Part shown: positions 12,004 through 24,140 of the stretch, piece after piece | Layout of the letters: each line of letters starts with the position of its first letter | Position numbering within the stretch: the stretch's first letter is position 1 | Assembly (NCBI GenBank): GCA_023101885.1 | Contig: JALPQD010000076.1 | Span: forward strand, 2,498,397 to 2,562,396 | Reading direction: 5' to 3' | Origin: Typhlomys cinereus | Taxonomy: Eukaryota; Chordata; Mammalia; Rodentia; Platacanthomyidae | Length of the DNA: 64,000 nucleotides | Position numbers and translations under genes: made by a program | Notes under the pieces: generated by a model | Databases searched by the model: none | What the model saw: only the letters and a program-made list of their open reading frames with translations | Told to the model about the DNA's origin: nothing

Positions 12004-12225
12004 GGGGCACTGTGTGTTCCTATAGAGGCCCAAGGGTGACTTGGGGAATTATTTTATATTGCTCTACCTCTTTTTGGCTTTCCCAGGCTTTTCCTTCCAG
12101 GGCCAGAAGTGCAAGCCACCACCATTTCTGCCCTTTTTTTTTTTTAAACGTGGGACCTGGGATCTGAACTGAGGTCCTTCTACTTGAGAGACAAAGGCAT
12201 AGCCCCTGGGCCATCTCTCCAGCCT
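12004..12225 (-). mobile_element. DIP-like SINE
   Basis: Reverse-strand head GGCTGGAGAGATGGCCCAGG, body GACTTGGGGAATTATTTTAT and GGGGGCACTGTGTGTTCC. The CA tail is missing and an internal T run is present. Confidence 0.8.
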
Positions 12226-12264
12226 TAACCAACTAAAAAGAACATGACGTGGATTTTCACTCTC

Positions 12265-12518
12265 TGTGGGCATACACACAATTGTACCCTCTTGCCTGTA
12301 TGTAATTTTGTAGAGGCCAGAAGTCAATATCAAGTGTCCCCTTATTGTTTGAGGCTCTCACTGAACCTGAAGTCCTGCCTGTCAGCTAAACTGGCTGGCC
12401 AACAAGCTCCCAGGATGCACCTGGAGTTATAGATACATGCCACTGTTCCTAGCTTTTCCACGGGTGCTAAGGATCCAAACTCAGCCAGCGCTTCGCCCAT
12501 TAAGCCATCCCTCCAGCC
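12265..12518 (-). mobile_element. B3-like SINE
   Basis: TTGTAGAGGCCAGAAGTCAA and a head ending CATTAAGCCATCCCTCCAGC. Confidence 0.7.
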
Positions 12519-13149
12519 TCCAGATTCTTCTCATCTGTCTCTCCATTGTTTTCTCTATGCAACTTGGAATTAGAGACAGAGTGATTTCACAGGCCAGTTT
12601 CCGAGAGAAGAATGAGTAGGCTTGCTTTAAACTGACCTTAATAATGAAGGAGAACTGAGATTTCAATATTAGCTTTGATTCCACTCTAGAGTTTCTTAGC
12701 TAAGCTTATAAGCCAAGGAGGCTTCTTTTAGCCTGCTGGCTGGGAAACCGTCTCCAAACAGGATATGGTGATTATTTGTAAATGATCATAGCTCCCAGAC
12801 AATGGTCTCAGGGGAACGTCTCCTTTTTAACAGACATAGCAGGATGATTTGAATGAAAACATTATGGGTATGGCATAGGAATACTGGTTGTCCTGCCAAA
12901 ATCAAAACTGCCTGAGTTAAGCTAATTCATAGTAATTTAGCTGTATTAACCTAGATTTGAGATCTGTTAAGGAACTACCCCAGTAGCTATAGAAAAGGAT
13001 AAGAAGAACAATTTGGGCAATTGAGTGAATGAAGAATGTGAGTTTTAAAAGGGACAAGGGAAAACATCACCCACTGAGCAAGAAAGGAATGGAAGATGGC
13101 CCAGAGGTTCTGCACGACTGTTCCCTGGCTGTCACTTCAAAATGAATAC

Positions 13150-13435
13150 AGGGGCCGAAGCAATGGCTCAGTGGTTAAAGAATTTGACAAGCTTTACCAG
13201 CAAAAGGGCCAGAATTCAGATGCCCAGATCTTACATTAAAAGTGCCAGGCCAGTCTAATGGCCATCTTCTAATTCTAGCTCTGGAAGGTAGAGCCTAGGA
13301 ATCCCCAGAGCAAGCTGATTAGCCAGACTAGCCCTTAATTTATAACCAAGCCTCAAAAGTAGAAAGTGAAAGAGTGATCAATGCTGATTCCTGATGCCAA
13401 CCTCAGACTTCCATATGCACAGGGGAACGTATGTT

Positions 13436-13487
<52 letters not shown>
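13150..13487 (+). mobile_element. B3-like SINE with (CA)24 tail
   Basis: The head GGCCGAAGCAATGGCTCAGT is followed by a diverged B2-superfamily body and ends in a perfect (CA)n tract at 13439-13487. Confidence 0.7.
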
Positions 13488-13490
<3 letters not shown>

Positions 13491-13763
13491 CCTGTCACAC
13501 ATGAAAAAATGGAAAAAAAAAGTGCAGTTTCAGTCAGCTGCTTCTAGGCTATATGTGTGAAAATGCACATGTATGTGATCTTAACTCATACAGTAAGGAT
13601 TCAGTTCTATCTTCCTGACCCTGCCTAAAGCTTTGGGAAACATTCGACATTTCTCTGTACAAGTAGATTGGGTTGTTCATCTAAATAACTAGCATTTTTA
13701 AAATAATGTATCTACTTTCTATAAAGCATCATATCTGGTGGACTAAAGAAGGCAATAATTCTT

Positions 13764-13886
13764 GGGCTGGAGTGATGGCTTGGGGGTTAAGTCTCTGCCT
13801 CACAAGCAAAAGGTCCTGGGCAACACTTGCTTCTCAGAAGCATCCCTGTTACTGCAAACTAGAACAAGAACCTTAAAAAAAAAAAA
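13764..13886 (+). mobile_element. Truncated DIP-like SINE
   Basis: GGGCTGGAGTGATGGCTTGG, then GTCTCTGCCTCACAAGCAAA is the SINE head. The 3' part is unlike the family and ends in A12. Confidence 0.65.
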
Positions 13887-13929
13887 CAGAAGAAAATAGA
13901 TCAATAGTGAAGACAGCCAATAAACCTTT

Positions 13930-14284
13930 AGGTAGGAAGACAGTACATCAAACTGTTCTGTAGGCAGCTGTTATTATACCTACGGAATGGGAATTCACAG
14001 TGGAAACCTTTCGGTCTAAAGCTGGTTAAGTGAAGGGAAATGCACATATCAGTAGGGTGGCTTGAAGAGAGGTAACTAGTTATACTATATGGAGACCTGA
14101 ACCCCCACAGGAATAGACAAGCTAGAGTGAACCCTGAGGTCCATAGAAGCATACTGGCAGAAGGGTAGGAGGGTAAGAGAGGCAATGATGAAGGGAAGGG
14201 AGGAGGGAGGGAGGGAAGCTTGGATGAATACTCAATATGCTTGTAAAAGTAGAAAAAAGTAATAATAATAATAATAATAAAAAA
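13930..14284 (+). mobile_element. Probable old L1 3' end
   Basis: A purine-rich (GGGA)n zone then an (AAT)n A-rich end resemble the L1 3' UTR layout at 49980-50130 in reverse. No ORF2 is visible, so this is tentative. Confidence 0.35.
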
Positions 14285-14491
14285 AGGTCCTGAGTTCAAT
14301 TCCCAGAACTCACGTACAAACACCAGGCCGAAATGGCAGTGGCCTATACATCTGACTCCAGAAGGCAAAGCCTGGGAAACTCCAGAGCAAAGCAAAGAGG
14401 AGGTAGCACAATGCAGCATGATTCCCAAAATCACCCTTAGGCCTCCACAGGCACACACAGTGCCCTCTGATACATACACATACATACACAT

Positions 14492-14542
<51 letters not shown>

Positions 14543-14573
14543 ACACACATGAAATAAATAAATTTTAAAAAGA
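14285..14573 (+). mobile_element. 5'-truncated DIP-like SINE with CA tail
   Basis: It starts inside the family at AAGGTCCTGAGTTCAATTCC and continues through CACAGTGCCCTCTGATACAT and (CA)n (14493-14549) to GAAATAAATAAATTTTAAAA. Confidence 0.85.
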
Positions 14574-14674
14574 CAATAACTCTTATATTTCTGATATCTA
14601 TATTTTAGAACTTGAGTATTATATATACTCATTCATTTGAAATATCTGATCACATCATAGCAGAAACATCAATT

Positions 14675-14735
14675 TAAAAAATATATATATACATATTATA
14701 TATGTATATGTATATGTGTGTGTATATATATATCC
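14675..14735. repeat. (TA)n/(TATG)n tract
   Basis: Alternating TA/TG with strong self-complementarity. Confidence 0.85.
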
Positions 14736-16009
14736 AGTAGTGTTCCCTCTACAGGTGCATGTAGGCATTTGGCACTATGTTGAAATACTTCTCTCCTTTC
14801 GGTCTCCCTAGTGCAGATCTCAGTATCTAGTGTCCCTCAACTTTCAGCCCCTCATCTTTCTAGTGGCCGTGATTCCTTGTGCTCAGTTCAGATCTCCTCC
14901 TGAGCTTTAGACCCACACTTACCAAGTAAATTTTCAGTCATTTCTTCTTAAATATGTAAGGTCCTTGGGCCCCTAAACATCAGTGTATCAAAGAATTAAC
15001 TAACTTTATGCATGCCCGACACACACAAGCCCATATGCATACGTGTAAGGTGAGGTAAAAAGTAGAGGTATGCTCCTCCTGCTGTAAATCCTGAATAGAT
15101 ACAGATTTCACCTTACTCCTTGACTCTTTGTGAGCCGGGAGCCCAAGATAATCCTGCTTTAACTTCTATTGCCATGGCTGTTCTTTCTTTGGGCATCATC
15201 AGCCCTTTGCTTCCTTCCCATCATGAAAGTTCTCCCCACAGCTTCTCACCAACCCCACCCCTTCCATCCTTGCTCCTCTAAGTCTGTTCACAACCCCAGC
15301 AGTCCTTAATCATCTGTCTGCTGAGAAGTCTCACTGAGATTGTATGTCAATGTCTTTTCATGGCCCAGCCCACCTGGATTGGTCTGGACTGCCCCCTTCA
15401 CACCTTCTTTTCTGAACAGGTTTTCGTTTGTTGTTTGTTTGTTTGTGGTCACTCATCTGCCCAAGGCATGTCCTGTCTGTCCTTCAGGCATTGAATTGGC
15501 TGTCTTTTTACTGCCAGTAACCTACAAACAAGTGTATCAAAATATTAAATGAAAAGTTCTGTAAGTGACAATTCTTAAGTTATTCTTTTCTGACCATTGT
15601 GTTGAAATTCTGCTCCATCCTATCTGGGACATGATCATCCCTTTGTCCAGCATTTCATGCTGTATGTGCTATCTGCCTGTTACTTACATTTATAGCTGTC
15701 TCCATTATATCACAAGAGCTGCTCAAGTTTATCAATGCTTGTGTTCAAGTGCCCCTTATTTTACTTAGTTATGGCCTTAAGGCACAAGAATGGAGGTCAC
15801 AAGTCAAAATACATGAGGGGCCAGATCTGGTTCTGTGGCAAGTCTGAAGAGCATACTGAGAAAATCAGTGGTGTGTGTGTGTCTGTCTTGACTGTCTGTG
15901 CATGTCTGTGTGTCTGTGTCTGTGTGTAGGCAGTGGTACTGTGCATAATTTTAGATATCCACTGGAATTTGCCTATTTCTTTGATTTGTTTTCTATTTCT
16001 ATTTCCCAA

Positions 16010-16118
16010 AATATATAAGCTCTATAGAACTGTGATTTTTTTTATCTGTTTTATACCATTGAGCCCTCAGTTTACACTGATACTAGTGAAATAAGTTTGA
16101 AATAAATGAATGAGAATC
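16010..16118 (+). mobile_element. L2 3'-end fragment
   Basis: AAGCTCTATAGAACTGTGAT and a terminal AAATAAATGAATGA resemble the L2 3' terminus. Weak. Confidence 0.4.
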
Positions 16119-16934
16119 ATCTAGAGGCTATTATTTTTAAAAAACAGATTCTGCTTCAGACCCACAGAATCAGATGCTCAGAGCAAGGAGTCCAGGAAGT
16201 GATGTATCCACTATTCTGCCCAGGATGAAAGTCTACTGCTAGCAGATTTCATTGGCCAAAATAACTACCCAGTTTAAAGGCGGTGACCAGCTCTGTTTTC
16301 TTATTGAATTGTTTCTAGACCTTATAAGAGGACATTCAAGACCTTCTACCAGTTGGACCCCAGGGGACTGTGCCACTTCATGACCTGCCACTCACATAGC
16401 ACCTCCTGAGAAGGTCCTGTCTCTCCCTAGTGTGCTGCATTGTTTCCTGCCCCTTCAGGCCCATGCATGGTATTTTCTGTCTAAAACTCTTCCTTCCAAC
16501 TGTGCTGGGTAACTTGCTCAAGGACAGAACTCGATTCAAATGTCCAGGTTTAACTGTAGTGTTCCCTTATGCCTTCTTTTCTCTTTCCCCCACCCCCCAA
16601 CCCTCTCCTATAATTAGTGGTCACTTTCATAGCTCATTGTGTAGCCACCATATCATGTTCACTCAGTTCACCCTCTTCACATCTGCTCCTCATTGTACCT
16701 TAAAAATTCTTAAAGGGGAATGAGAACCTTCAATCATTTTATCTTCAACATCTAGTAAATTATTAATACAATACACTGATTTCAACTCTCTCTGCCATAT
16801 TTATTCTAACACCAACCCGTATCATCTACTATACAAAGAATGTGCCAACTTTATCTTAAATATGACATGTTTAAAACACATATTTCTCCTCCTCACCCCT
16901 TGTACACTGGCCCTTCCAAATTAACTACCTTCAT

Positions 16935-17020
16935 GGGTTGGGGCTGTGTCTCAGTGGTTGAGCCCTTGACTCTAGCATGTGTGAGACCCTGGTTTCCATA
17001 CCCAGTACTGCAGTAACAGC
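16935..17020 (+). mobile_element. ID SINE
   Basis: GGGTTGGGGCTGTGTCTCAG, TGGTTGAGCCCTTG and GAGACCCTGGTTTCC-type B box. Confidence 0.75.
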
Positions 17021-17524
17021 AATGCCCACACCCCATATCTTCTTCAAATCATTCGCTTTCTGACTCTGTTCTGACAGGTGTCCCAGGTCAGGCCAACTCT
17101 CAATCTGCCCCCAATATTTGCCCTTCCCATCTGATCAGTCTTTGCACACTGTTGACTTTCTCTCCCCAATCTCCCTATCTATTTTTACTTCCTGACTTCC
17201 TGCCTTTGGCCTCTCCTGTGTTACAGCTACAACTTCAACCTTCCCTCAGAGTTAGAGGTCATTGAGCTTCTCCCCTCTTCAGCATTTGCAATGAGTTCCT
17301 TATTTGTCTTCCAGATTTCCTAACTATCCAGTCTTCGAGGGCTCTCCAAGTGCACTCTACCCCCCACTCCCCCACAACTTGCTCTGAAGTAGGGACTCCC
17401 ACCTTTCAGTGAGGGCCTGTCTTCATTCTATTAAATACTCTCTACCTGCTTTCTTCACCTTGTTTGTCTCCCCTTTCTTTCTGATCTTCCTCTATGAGCA
17501 TGTCCAGTGTAGAAATATTTCCCG

Positions 17525-17772
17525 TCTACACATTGTGTCTGCTCACAACTCAGGAAGTTGTAGAACCTTAGAAGGTGGGATCTCTGCTGGAGGAAGTGAA
17601 TCAGATTCAATAGCCTATGAAGGCAAGATAAGCAGCCACCCCTGCTCCTCCTGTCATGACTCCCCTGCCAGGAGATACTATATCCTTTCTTAAACTGTGA
17701 GCCCAGATGCAAACCATTTCCCTTTAAATTGCTTTTTGTCAAGGATTTAGTCATGGCAAGAGCAACAACAAA
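17525..17772 (+). mobile_element. MaLR-type LTR
   Basis: AAGGTGGGATCTCTGCTGGA, then GGAAGTGAATCAG, AAACTGTGAGCCCAGATGCA and GTCAAGGATTTAGTCATGGC match the MaLR/ORR1 LTR layout. Confidence 0.65.
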
Positions 17773-19689
17773 AAAATCAATCTATCCTGGTCTTCGCTTT
17801 TCTGTTGATTCGAGATAAAATAAAAGTCTTTCAATAGGATATCCTGTTCCAATGTTACTTTGACTTCATTACCTAAAATTTTAAAGTCTTAACTTTGTAT
17901 GTCTCCAAGGTTAGACTCTGTGCTTTTAGCTATCAAACACCCAATTACACTGCAGAATAAACAGTGAAATAGAGAGAGAAAAAGATGTGTTAAATGATAG
18001 TGTAAAACATGAAATGGCAGACCTTGCTGTACCTTGAAGCAGGATGTTTTTCTCCAGGAAGCGGAAAGGGGAGGTTGAAGTCATTGCCTTCAGCATGCTG
18101 AGCACTTTTTCTGCCCAACCCCCACTCCAGGCTCTAGCAGTAAGATTTCTAAGGTTCTTATCAGCAATTAAACTGGGGGTGGGGAGGTGCATTTTAAAGC
18201 TAACTGATTGTTGCATACTTGACAATCTTTTCTCAGATAAAGATGCCACGTCATGAATAGTACATTAAGGCTGCCTGGATCCCTTATCCCAGATGGTCAG
18301 ATCCCCTTATCATCTGAAATAACCAATAGCACTATCATGGTGAGAGACAGACTTGGAGGTCTCTAAGGCCAGCCTTTCAGTGCAGATGGTTTTCTATGCA
18401 CTTTCTTTGCTCTGTATCTGTTAAGCAGCCAATTTTTTTATGCAGCTTTTTTTCTGTAGATCCTTAAGTCAACAGTGCCCGTGCAATCACAGCGCATGTA
18501 ACTCTTTTCTGAGCACTTGAAGACCATGTCACAGTGTCTTAGTTGCATGGAGCACAGTTTCACACACTGTGATGTCTTGTCCAGTGAGGAATATGGAAGA
18601 ACTGAGAATGGTCCAGGCAGACAGTCCCGATAATGCTCTTAAAACTTTTCATTCTTCCAACTTGTCTTGCATAAAAGTACTGGAGCAGACTCAGCCCTTC
18701 ATCCATGGAATCCACAAGGGTGTCTTAAGGCCTGGGTCCTTCTAGGTGTCTTGTAACAGCATTCCGCAGCAGCTGTTCCGCTTTAAGGCTCAATGCACTT
18801 GACAAATTCCAGACACCCCGTGGCTGCTACAGTTGCTGCACCACTGGGCTTCAGGCCTGACTTGCTTGGGCCTCACGGGAGCAGAGCCAAAGTTGACATG
18901 ACTTACTATGCAGGCAGCAAGCTCCAAACAGAGAAAACATTTCAAATACCAACTGCTGCCGTCTTCAAAAGAAGTGACTTCAGAAGTGCACAGGGCAGCA
19001 CTTTACTTTCCTCCTCTGTGCTCTTGGGGACAGTGGGGACCCAGTTAAGTAATTATAGTCTGTGATACTTGAATTGTAAGTGACATGCCTGTAAGTAGAA
19101 AATATCATTTGAATAAAAATAGGAGCAAATAGTGTTAGAGTTTGAGAAACTAAATAACTTCAAATCCCATTGTACTGCAAATTTAAAAAATGAAAAAAAG
19201 AAAGACTAAATAATTTGTGGCTTGACATTGAATCATAGTGCTAAATTTTTAGATTTTTTTAAAATAGTTTATTGAATACAGGAGCAGAGTCTGGGCAGTA
19301 ACTGAATATTGCTGGCCTCCTTTATTTTTATTTTTTTGGATTTCATGTACATTTCTTAACATATAGATTCTTATTTACTAGAAATATATATACTCTAAAT
19401 TTTTACTTAGACCAGATATATCCTAACCACATATGAAATCTCTGCAAATTAGAGTTGTTAGTTGATTTTCTTATGATTCCTTGTAAATAATATGTACTAA
19501 GTGCAACTTGTTTCTTTAATATTAAATTCATTTAACCTATTAAATACAATTCGTATATCACATATGTATTACTATACCAATAATTAAATTATTCTAAGGT
19601 AATAGTTTCTGAAACTTAATGGCATGAGTTACCAGAATAATGTAATTATGACTGACTGTATCCATGTCATACATTCTTAGGCTAATTTT

Positions 19690-20130
19690 AATCATTTTGG
19701 CCATTTTTAAGTATACACTTCAGTGGAGTTCTGTACATTATCCATCAGATCCATGTCTCTATGAAGTTACCTATTCTAAGTGCCATATGTAAGTGGAATT
19801 ATACAATGCTTTCTTTAGAGTCCAGTTTATTTCACTAAATTTTATGTTTCCTAGGTTAAATAATTCTGCTATATGTACATATCACTTCCTCTTCATCCAT
19901 TCATCTATTTAATGTTAGGTTTGTGATTTTTTTTCCTTTTGACTCTTGTAAATAACACTCAACCAGTCTCTATTTTAATGTTGACTTCTTTATAAATGTT
20001 CCTCTTTTTATTTCTCATGACAATGATACATTGCTGTCTTTGGGTTATTTTCTAATGGAATAATACTTTAACTCCTTTTTGAAGTTTTCTGTTAACTTGT
20101 TAAAGAATTCTCTAAATCTTTCTTCATTAT
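19690..20130 (-). mobile_element. Old L1 fragment (antisense)
   Basis: AAGTATACACTTCAGTGGAG, AAGTGGAATTATACAATGCT and CATCCATTCATCTATTTAAT recall the antisense of the L1 3' region. AT-rich and very diverged. Confidence 0.5.
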
Positions 20131-20839
20131 ACACTCCATCCCTACAAGCTCATTCACACCATCTAGAAATGATTAAGTGGATGTAAAAGCAAAGTCTCTT
20201 CTTCAAGTAAGGTTGGGAGATTTGTGAGAGAGTTATATGCCTCTGCTATTTTGCATGTGATTGAAGAAAAGATTTCACTACTTGTGGGGAAGTGTCCCTT
20301 TCAGATGGCAATCAGTCATCCATCTTCTCCAGGCCTCAGCTACTTGGGGTATGGGTGCGGGCTATTGCATCATCTCTAGTGTCACATGTGAGTCTAGCTA
20401 GTGTCAGGTGGGAACTAAGAGAAGGAAAACAACACATTCAGGTTTTTTTTTGTGTGTGTGTGTGTGTGTGTACTTGAAGAATATGGAATAAAAAAGGTGG
20501 CCTTCTGTATTTATCTTGTACTTACATCTCTGCTGAGACCTGATTAGCATGTATGTCTTTGTTCTCCAGTTAGGAAAATACACTGTTTTACTCTCCGGTT
20601 TGAATGAAGGTGGTGGTCTTTGCTCAGTTGCATCAGATATGAATACATTAATAACAGTTGAGCTTATGCTAAAGAATTGTGACCTTTCAGATAATCTGAG
20701 CTGTCTGCTGCATGTCAATTCTGCCCTTTTAGAAAAGTGCTAATTCATGTTAAGTCCGCCTGAGAGATTTGTTTAATGAGCAGATTAAACAGATGATTAT
20801 CCCTCTCTTAATTTTATTTTATTTTATTTTTTTGAAAGG

Positions 20840-21290
20840 AAAGGCTTCTTGTGAAGGCCCTCTGCTATTTGGCAAGGGAACAGAGAGGGACCTCTTTTAA
20901 ATTACCCCTGCGGGTCACTGGGATCCAAGCTGTTTGCTTCATTAAACTCTGGTGGCTTCTCCATAGCGGCCCCTCCCACCCACCCTGACACAATTGTATC
21001 TAAATTAGCATCTGATTGACCCCCTACCCCCCCTACCCACACCCCCAGTTCTGGCCTGCTTTTAAGCCCCTGATGACAGGGATTGGCAAAAAGATGTTAA
21101 TTGGTTGGGCCCGGCTCAGAACAATGCACTTGCCAAGCTGACAAAAGGGCTAATGTTTCTTTCAATGCGCATCCAGATTCACACAAGTACCTTTTTTAAT
21201 TACCGGGAATTATTGTAATGCCCAGTCAATGGAATAATTGACCCTCAACAACTAGCACATTTTCTACAATAAATAATGGCAAAGCCAGAG
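20840..21290. promoter_or_regulatory. Candidate conserved non-coding element
   Basis: Repeat-free DNA with mixed composition and dense developmental-factor motifs: ATTGGTTGG and GAACAATG (CCAAT/SOX-like) near 21100-21130, GACAAAAGG (TCF/LEF- or SOX-like) near 21141, TTTTTTAATTACCGG and ATTATTGTAATG (homeodomain/SOX) near 21192-21222, and AATAATTGA near 21233. No open frame looks coding. Conservation was not tested. Confidence 0.45.
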
Positions 21291-21737
21291 CAGGTAGGAA
21301 AGTGATTTGCAGAGACTTAAAACCGATTTTCTCAGCCAGCCTTCTGTGATGTACCAAGACTGCCCAGTGGGGGTCCAGAAGAGGGGACTAATTTGGTCTT
21401 GACTGGGAGTCCTGTGCTCAGAGGAGCTAGATGTCCCCCTGAAACTGGATTTCCTTGGAGATTCTTGTGTTCCCAAGCCAAAGATTGAAACCAGAACATG
21501 TTGAGAAGTTAAAGCAGGGATTTTGTTGGAAATGAGAGAAAGGGGAAGAAACTCTTGGACGCTTGCTCTGAGGGAGGCAAAGAGAAAGCTTTAAGGGGGA
21601 GAGCATTAGAATGGAGGTGTTAGCTTAAAGTCAGAACAGAGACAGAGCTGTCATAAGCACATGGGTAGGAGAGAGAACAGAGCCACCAAGACAAGACTGA
21701 GTGAAGGGAGAGCAGGAAAAAGGAGAGAGGATAGGGG

Positions 21738-21900
21738 CTGGGCTGGGCTACAATCTTTTAAAGTCTTGGACATAGCTAAGGAGTGTCCCAGAGTTACTAG
21801 GGAAGTAAGGGAAAGGGGATGGGTGAATCCACAATCCCTTACAGTCTTGGGCTTTGCTAAAGAGTGGCTCAGGAGTTACTAGGAAATCGAGGTAAAGACT
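21738..21900 (+). repeat. Imperfect tandem duplication, unit about 80 bp
   Basis: CAATC-TTTTAAAGTCTTGG then AAGGAGTGTCCCAGAGTTAC (21750-21800) recurs as CAATCCCTTACAGTCTTGG then AAGAGTGGCTCAGGAGTTAC (21831-21880). It lies in a purine-rich zone that may be an unclassified LTR. Confidence 0.7.
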
Positions 21901-22390
21901 GGAAGGGTGGTGAGCTTGGTTCCCAAGGACAGGATATTCCTACACTACACTTAGCTGTCCAGTAGGAATTATTTCTATTATTTCCACTTTGGCTAGGCTC
22001 CCTGCTTTCAGGGAGCTCCCTGTTTTATTGTCAGCCAGTGTTTTATCCCAATCACTTGATGTCTTGCAAATAATCCAGCCCAGTATCTTGATTCTTGGAG
22101 TGTTGGTTTAAAAATGAATTGTTGGAGATGGAGGTTGGTATAACTCTTAATCCGAAATACTAGAGAATAGAGGGAGATGTCTACTGCTACAAAAAGAAAA
22201 ATAAAAACTGCAGAGAATAGAGAAACTGGATACTGTCAGAGGAGTGTACAAATTGTTTTTTTTAATAAACTTTATTGTGTACATTTGAGGTTTCCAGCAT
22301 AAGTAGTAATGTAGTTACTATAATGATATAGATCCAAGATACCCATTCTTTCACAGACATGCTTTGTTTTGTAACAAGAGAAACGAAATT

Positions 22391-22476
22391 ATCTAGTTGC
22401 CTAACAAAAATCCTTATACAGCTTTCAACTTTTATCTAGTTGCCTAACAAAAATTTTTATACAGCTTTCCACTTTA
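22391..22476 (+). repeat. 43-bp tandem duplication
   Basis: ATCTAGTTGCCTAACAAAAA starts at 22391 and again at 22434; both run on through TTATACAGCTTTC with few differences. Confidence 0.85.
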
Positions 22477-22779
22477 ATCTTCATGTGACACATTAGATTT
22501 CTTCGAGAACTGTGCATTTCATGTATCTTTTGTTCTTCGGAGAATGGAAGCCAGAGCCTTGCACTTGAATTTGCTATACAAGCAGGCTACCCCAGCCCTT
22601 TATATCTTCTGTATTTTTATTCTTTGACCTAAATCCATTCCCCTACACATATAAATAAGACCATGCAACACTTTTTTCTCCCAAGACTGGCTTACTCTGC
22701 TTAGCAAGAAGTCCTTCTACATCCATGTTGTGGCAAATGGCAGAACCTTCTTTTTTAAGATTGAACAACATTTGTGTAT

Positions 22780-22784
<5 letters not shown>

Positions 22785-22818
<34 letters not shown>
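22785..22818 (+). repeat. (GT)n microsatellite
   Basis: A GT run in an AT-rich region (22240-22790) that may be old antisense L1. Confidence 0.9.
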
Positions 22819-22819
<1 letters not shown>

Positions 22820-22892
22820 CATATTTGCATTTAGAATGATCCCATTTCTTGACTGCAATGAACATGAAATACATGTGTCTTCTTGTTTCAGT

Positions 22893-23172
22893 TTCATTAC
22901 ATGTTGCTGCAACAAGATATCTGACCCAAGCAACTTCTGGGAGAAAATTGTTTAATTGGTTCACAATTCTAAGTTATAGCCCATCATGGCAGGAAAGTCA
23001 CATCAGCAAGAACTGGTCACATGGCATCCACAGCAAGAGCAGAGAATAATAAATCTTACACGCACACCTCCATCTCTGTATAGTCCTTGACCATCTGCCT
23101 ATGGTGTAGGTCTTCCCACATTGATACAACCAAGATAATCCCTCACAGACGTGACAATACTAACCATCACAC
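22893..23172 (-). mobile_element. MaLR-type LTR
   Basis: TTCATTACATGTTGCTGCAA, GTTTAATTGGTTCACAATTC, CATCATGGCAGGAAAGTCAC and a CCATCACA end fit a reverse-oriented MaLR (ORR1-like) LTR. Confidence 0.7.
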
Positions 23173-23359
23173 TTTGTGAGATGGAGACTGCATCTCCTTC
23201 AGGTATAGTCAGAAGGATTAGTGGATCATGAGGTATTTCTACATTTTGTTTCTTGAAGATTTTTCCATACAGTTTTCCATTTGCCTGTATGAATGTGAAT
23301 TAATATAACTGTTATGAAGTTTTCACCAAAACTTAAAAATAGCACAAGTATATAAGCCA

Positions 23360-23935
23360 GCAACACTTCTCTGGGTATTAACCTAAAAGATTTGAAAGCA
23401 GCATATTGAAGCGACATCTATTCAAAATAGCCAATGGAATCAACCTAACTGTCCATCAGTGGATAAATGGATAAAGAAAATGTGTACATATACACAATGG
23501 AATGCTGTTATTCAACCTTAAAAAATAAATTCTGAAATTCTGTTATTCTGTGCAACAACATAGGTGGGGTTGAATAAAACTATGTTAAGTGAAATGAGCC
23601 TAATGTAGAGAAATGATCTCACACTTATATATATAGGATCTAAAGCAACTGAACTCACAGAAGCAGCATTATATGGGAGTAGGAAGGGCCGGTGGGGAGT
23701 AGGTGGACAGGAATGATGGGGTAATGGTCAAGTAAAATGAACAGGAGACATACAATTTTGTTTTTTTATATATTACAGTGTGATAAGACAAGTGTTCTCA
23801 CCATAAAAACTGCTGAGTGTTTGAGGTAATGGACCTACTTATTAGCTTAGGCACTTTTTGTTGTATTCACACATCATAACTTTGTATCCCATAAATATAC
23901 ATAACTATAAGTTATTAATTTACAGTTAATTTTCT
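23360..23935 (+). mobile_element. L1 3' fragment (ORF2 end and 3' UTR)
   Basis: GGAATCAACCTAACTGTCCA, GTGGATAAATGGATAAAGAA, CACAATGGAATGCTGTTATT and the TATCCCATAAATATACATAA end match old L1 3' sequence. Confidence 0.85.
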
Positions 23936-23939
23936 AAAT

Positions 23940-24140
23940 TAAGCCGGCCTAGTGATATGCATCTGTAATCCGTGTAGCACTTAAGAAGTTGAGAGAGGAA
24001 AATCCTAATTCTAGGCCAGCTCAAGCCACACACTGAATTGGAGTCTGTTTTGAGCCACATAGTAAGACCCTGTCTAAAATAATCAAAAATCAGGAATATA
24101 ACTCAGTGGTAGAATGCTTGCCTACCTTGTATACCATCCT
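23940..24140 (+). mobile_element. B1-ID dimeric SINE
   Basis: A B1-like left part (AGCCGGCCTAGTGATATGCA to GTAAGACCCTGTCTAAAATA) is followed directly by an ID-like part (GGAATATAACTCAGTGGTAG, AATGCTTGCC). The order B1 then ID fits the B1-dID type. Confidence 0.65.

Larger units (their letters stand above)
14740..19689. other. Mostly unassigned intron DNA
   Basis: Apart from the L2, ID and MaLR pieces listed, this stretch looks unique or too old to classify. A degenerate GT/GTCT tract lies at 15865-15930. Confidence 0.45.

Noticed and set aside
13928..14632. 234-codon open frame on the - strand
   Set aside because: It crosses an L1-like end, a truncated SINE and a CA repeat and has no family signature.
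18430..18990. Possible processed pseudogene on the - strand
   Set aside because: The texture is exon-like, but translation gives stops in every frame and no protein I recognise; no A tail or target duplication was seen.
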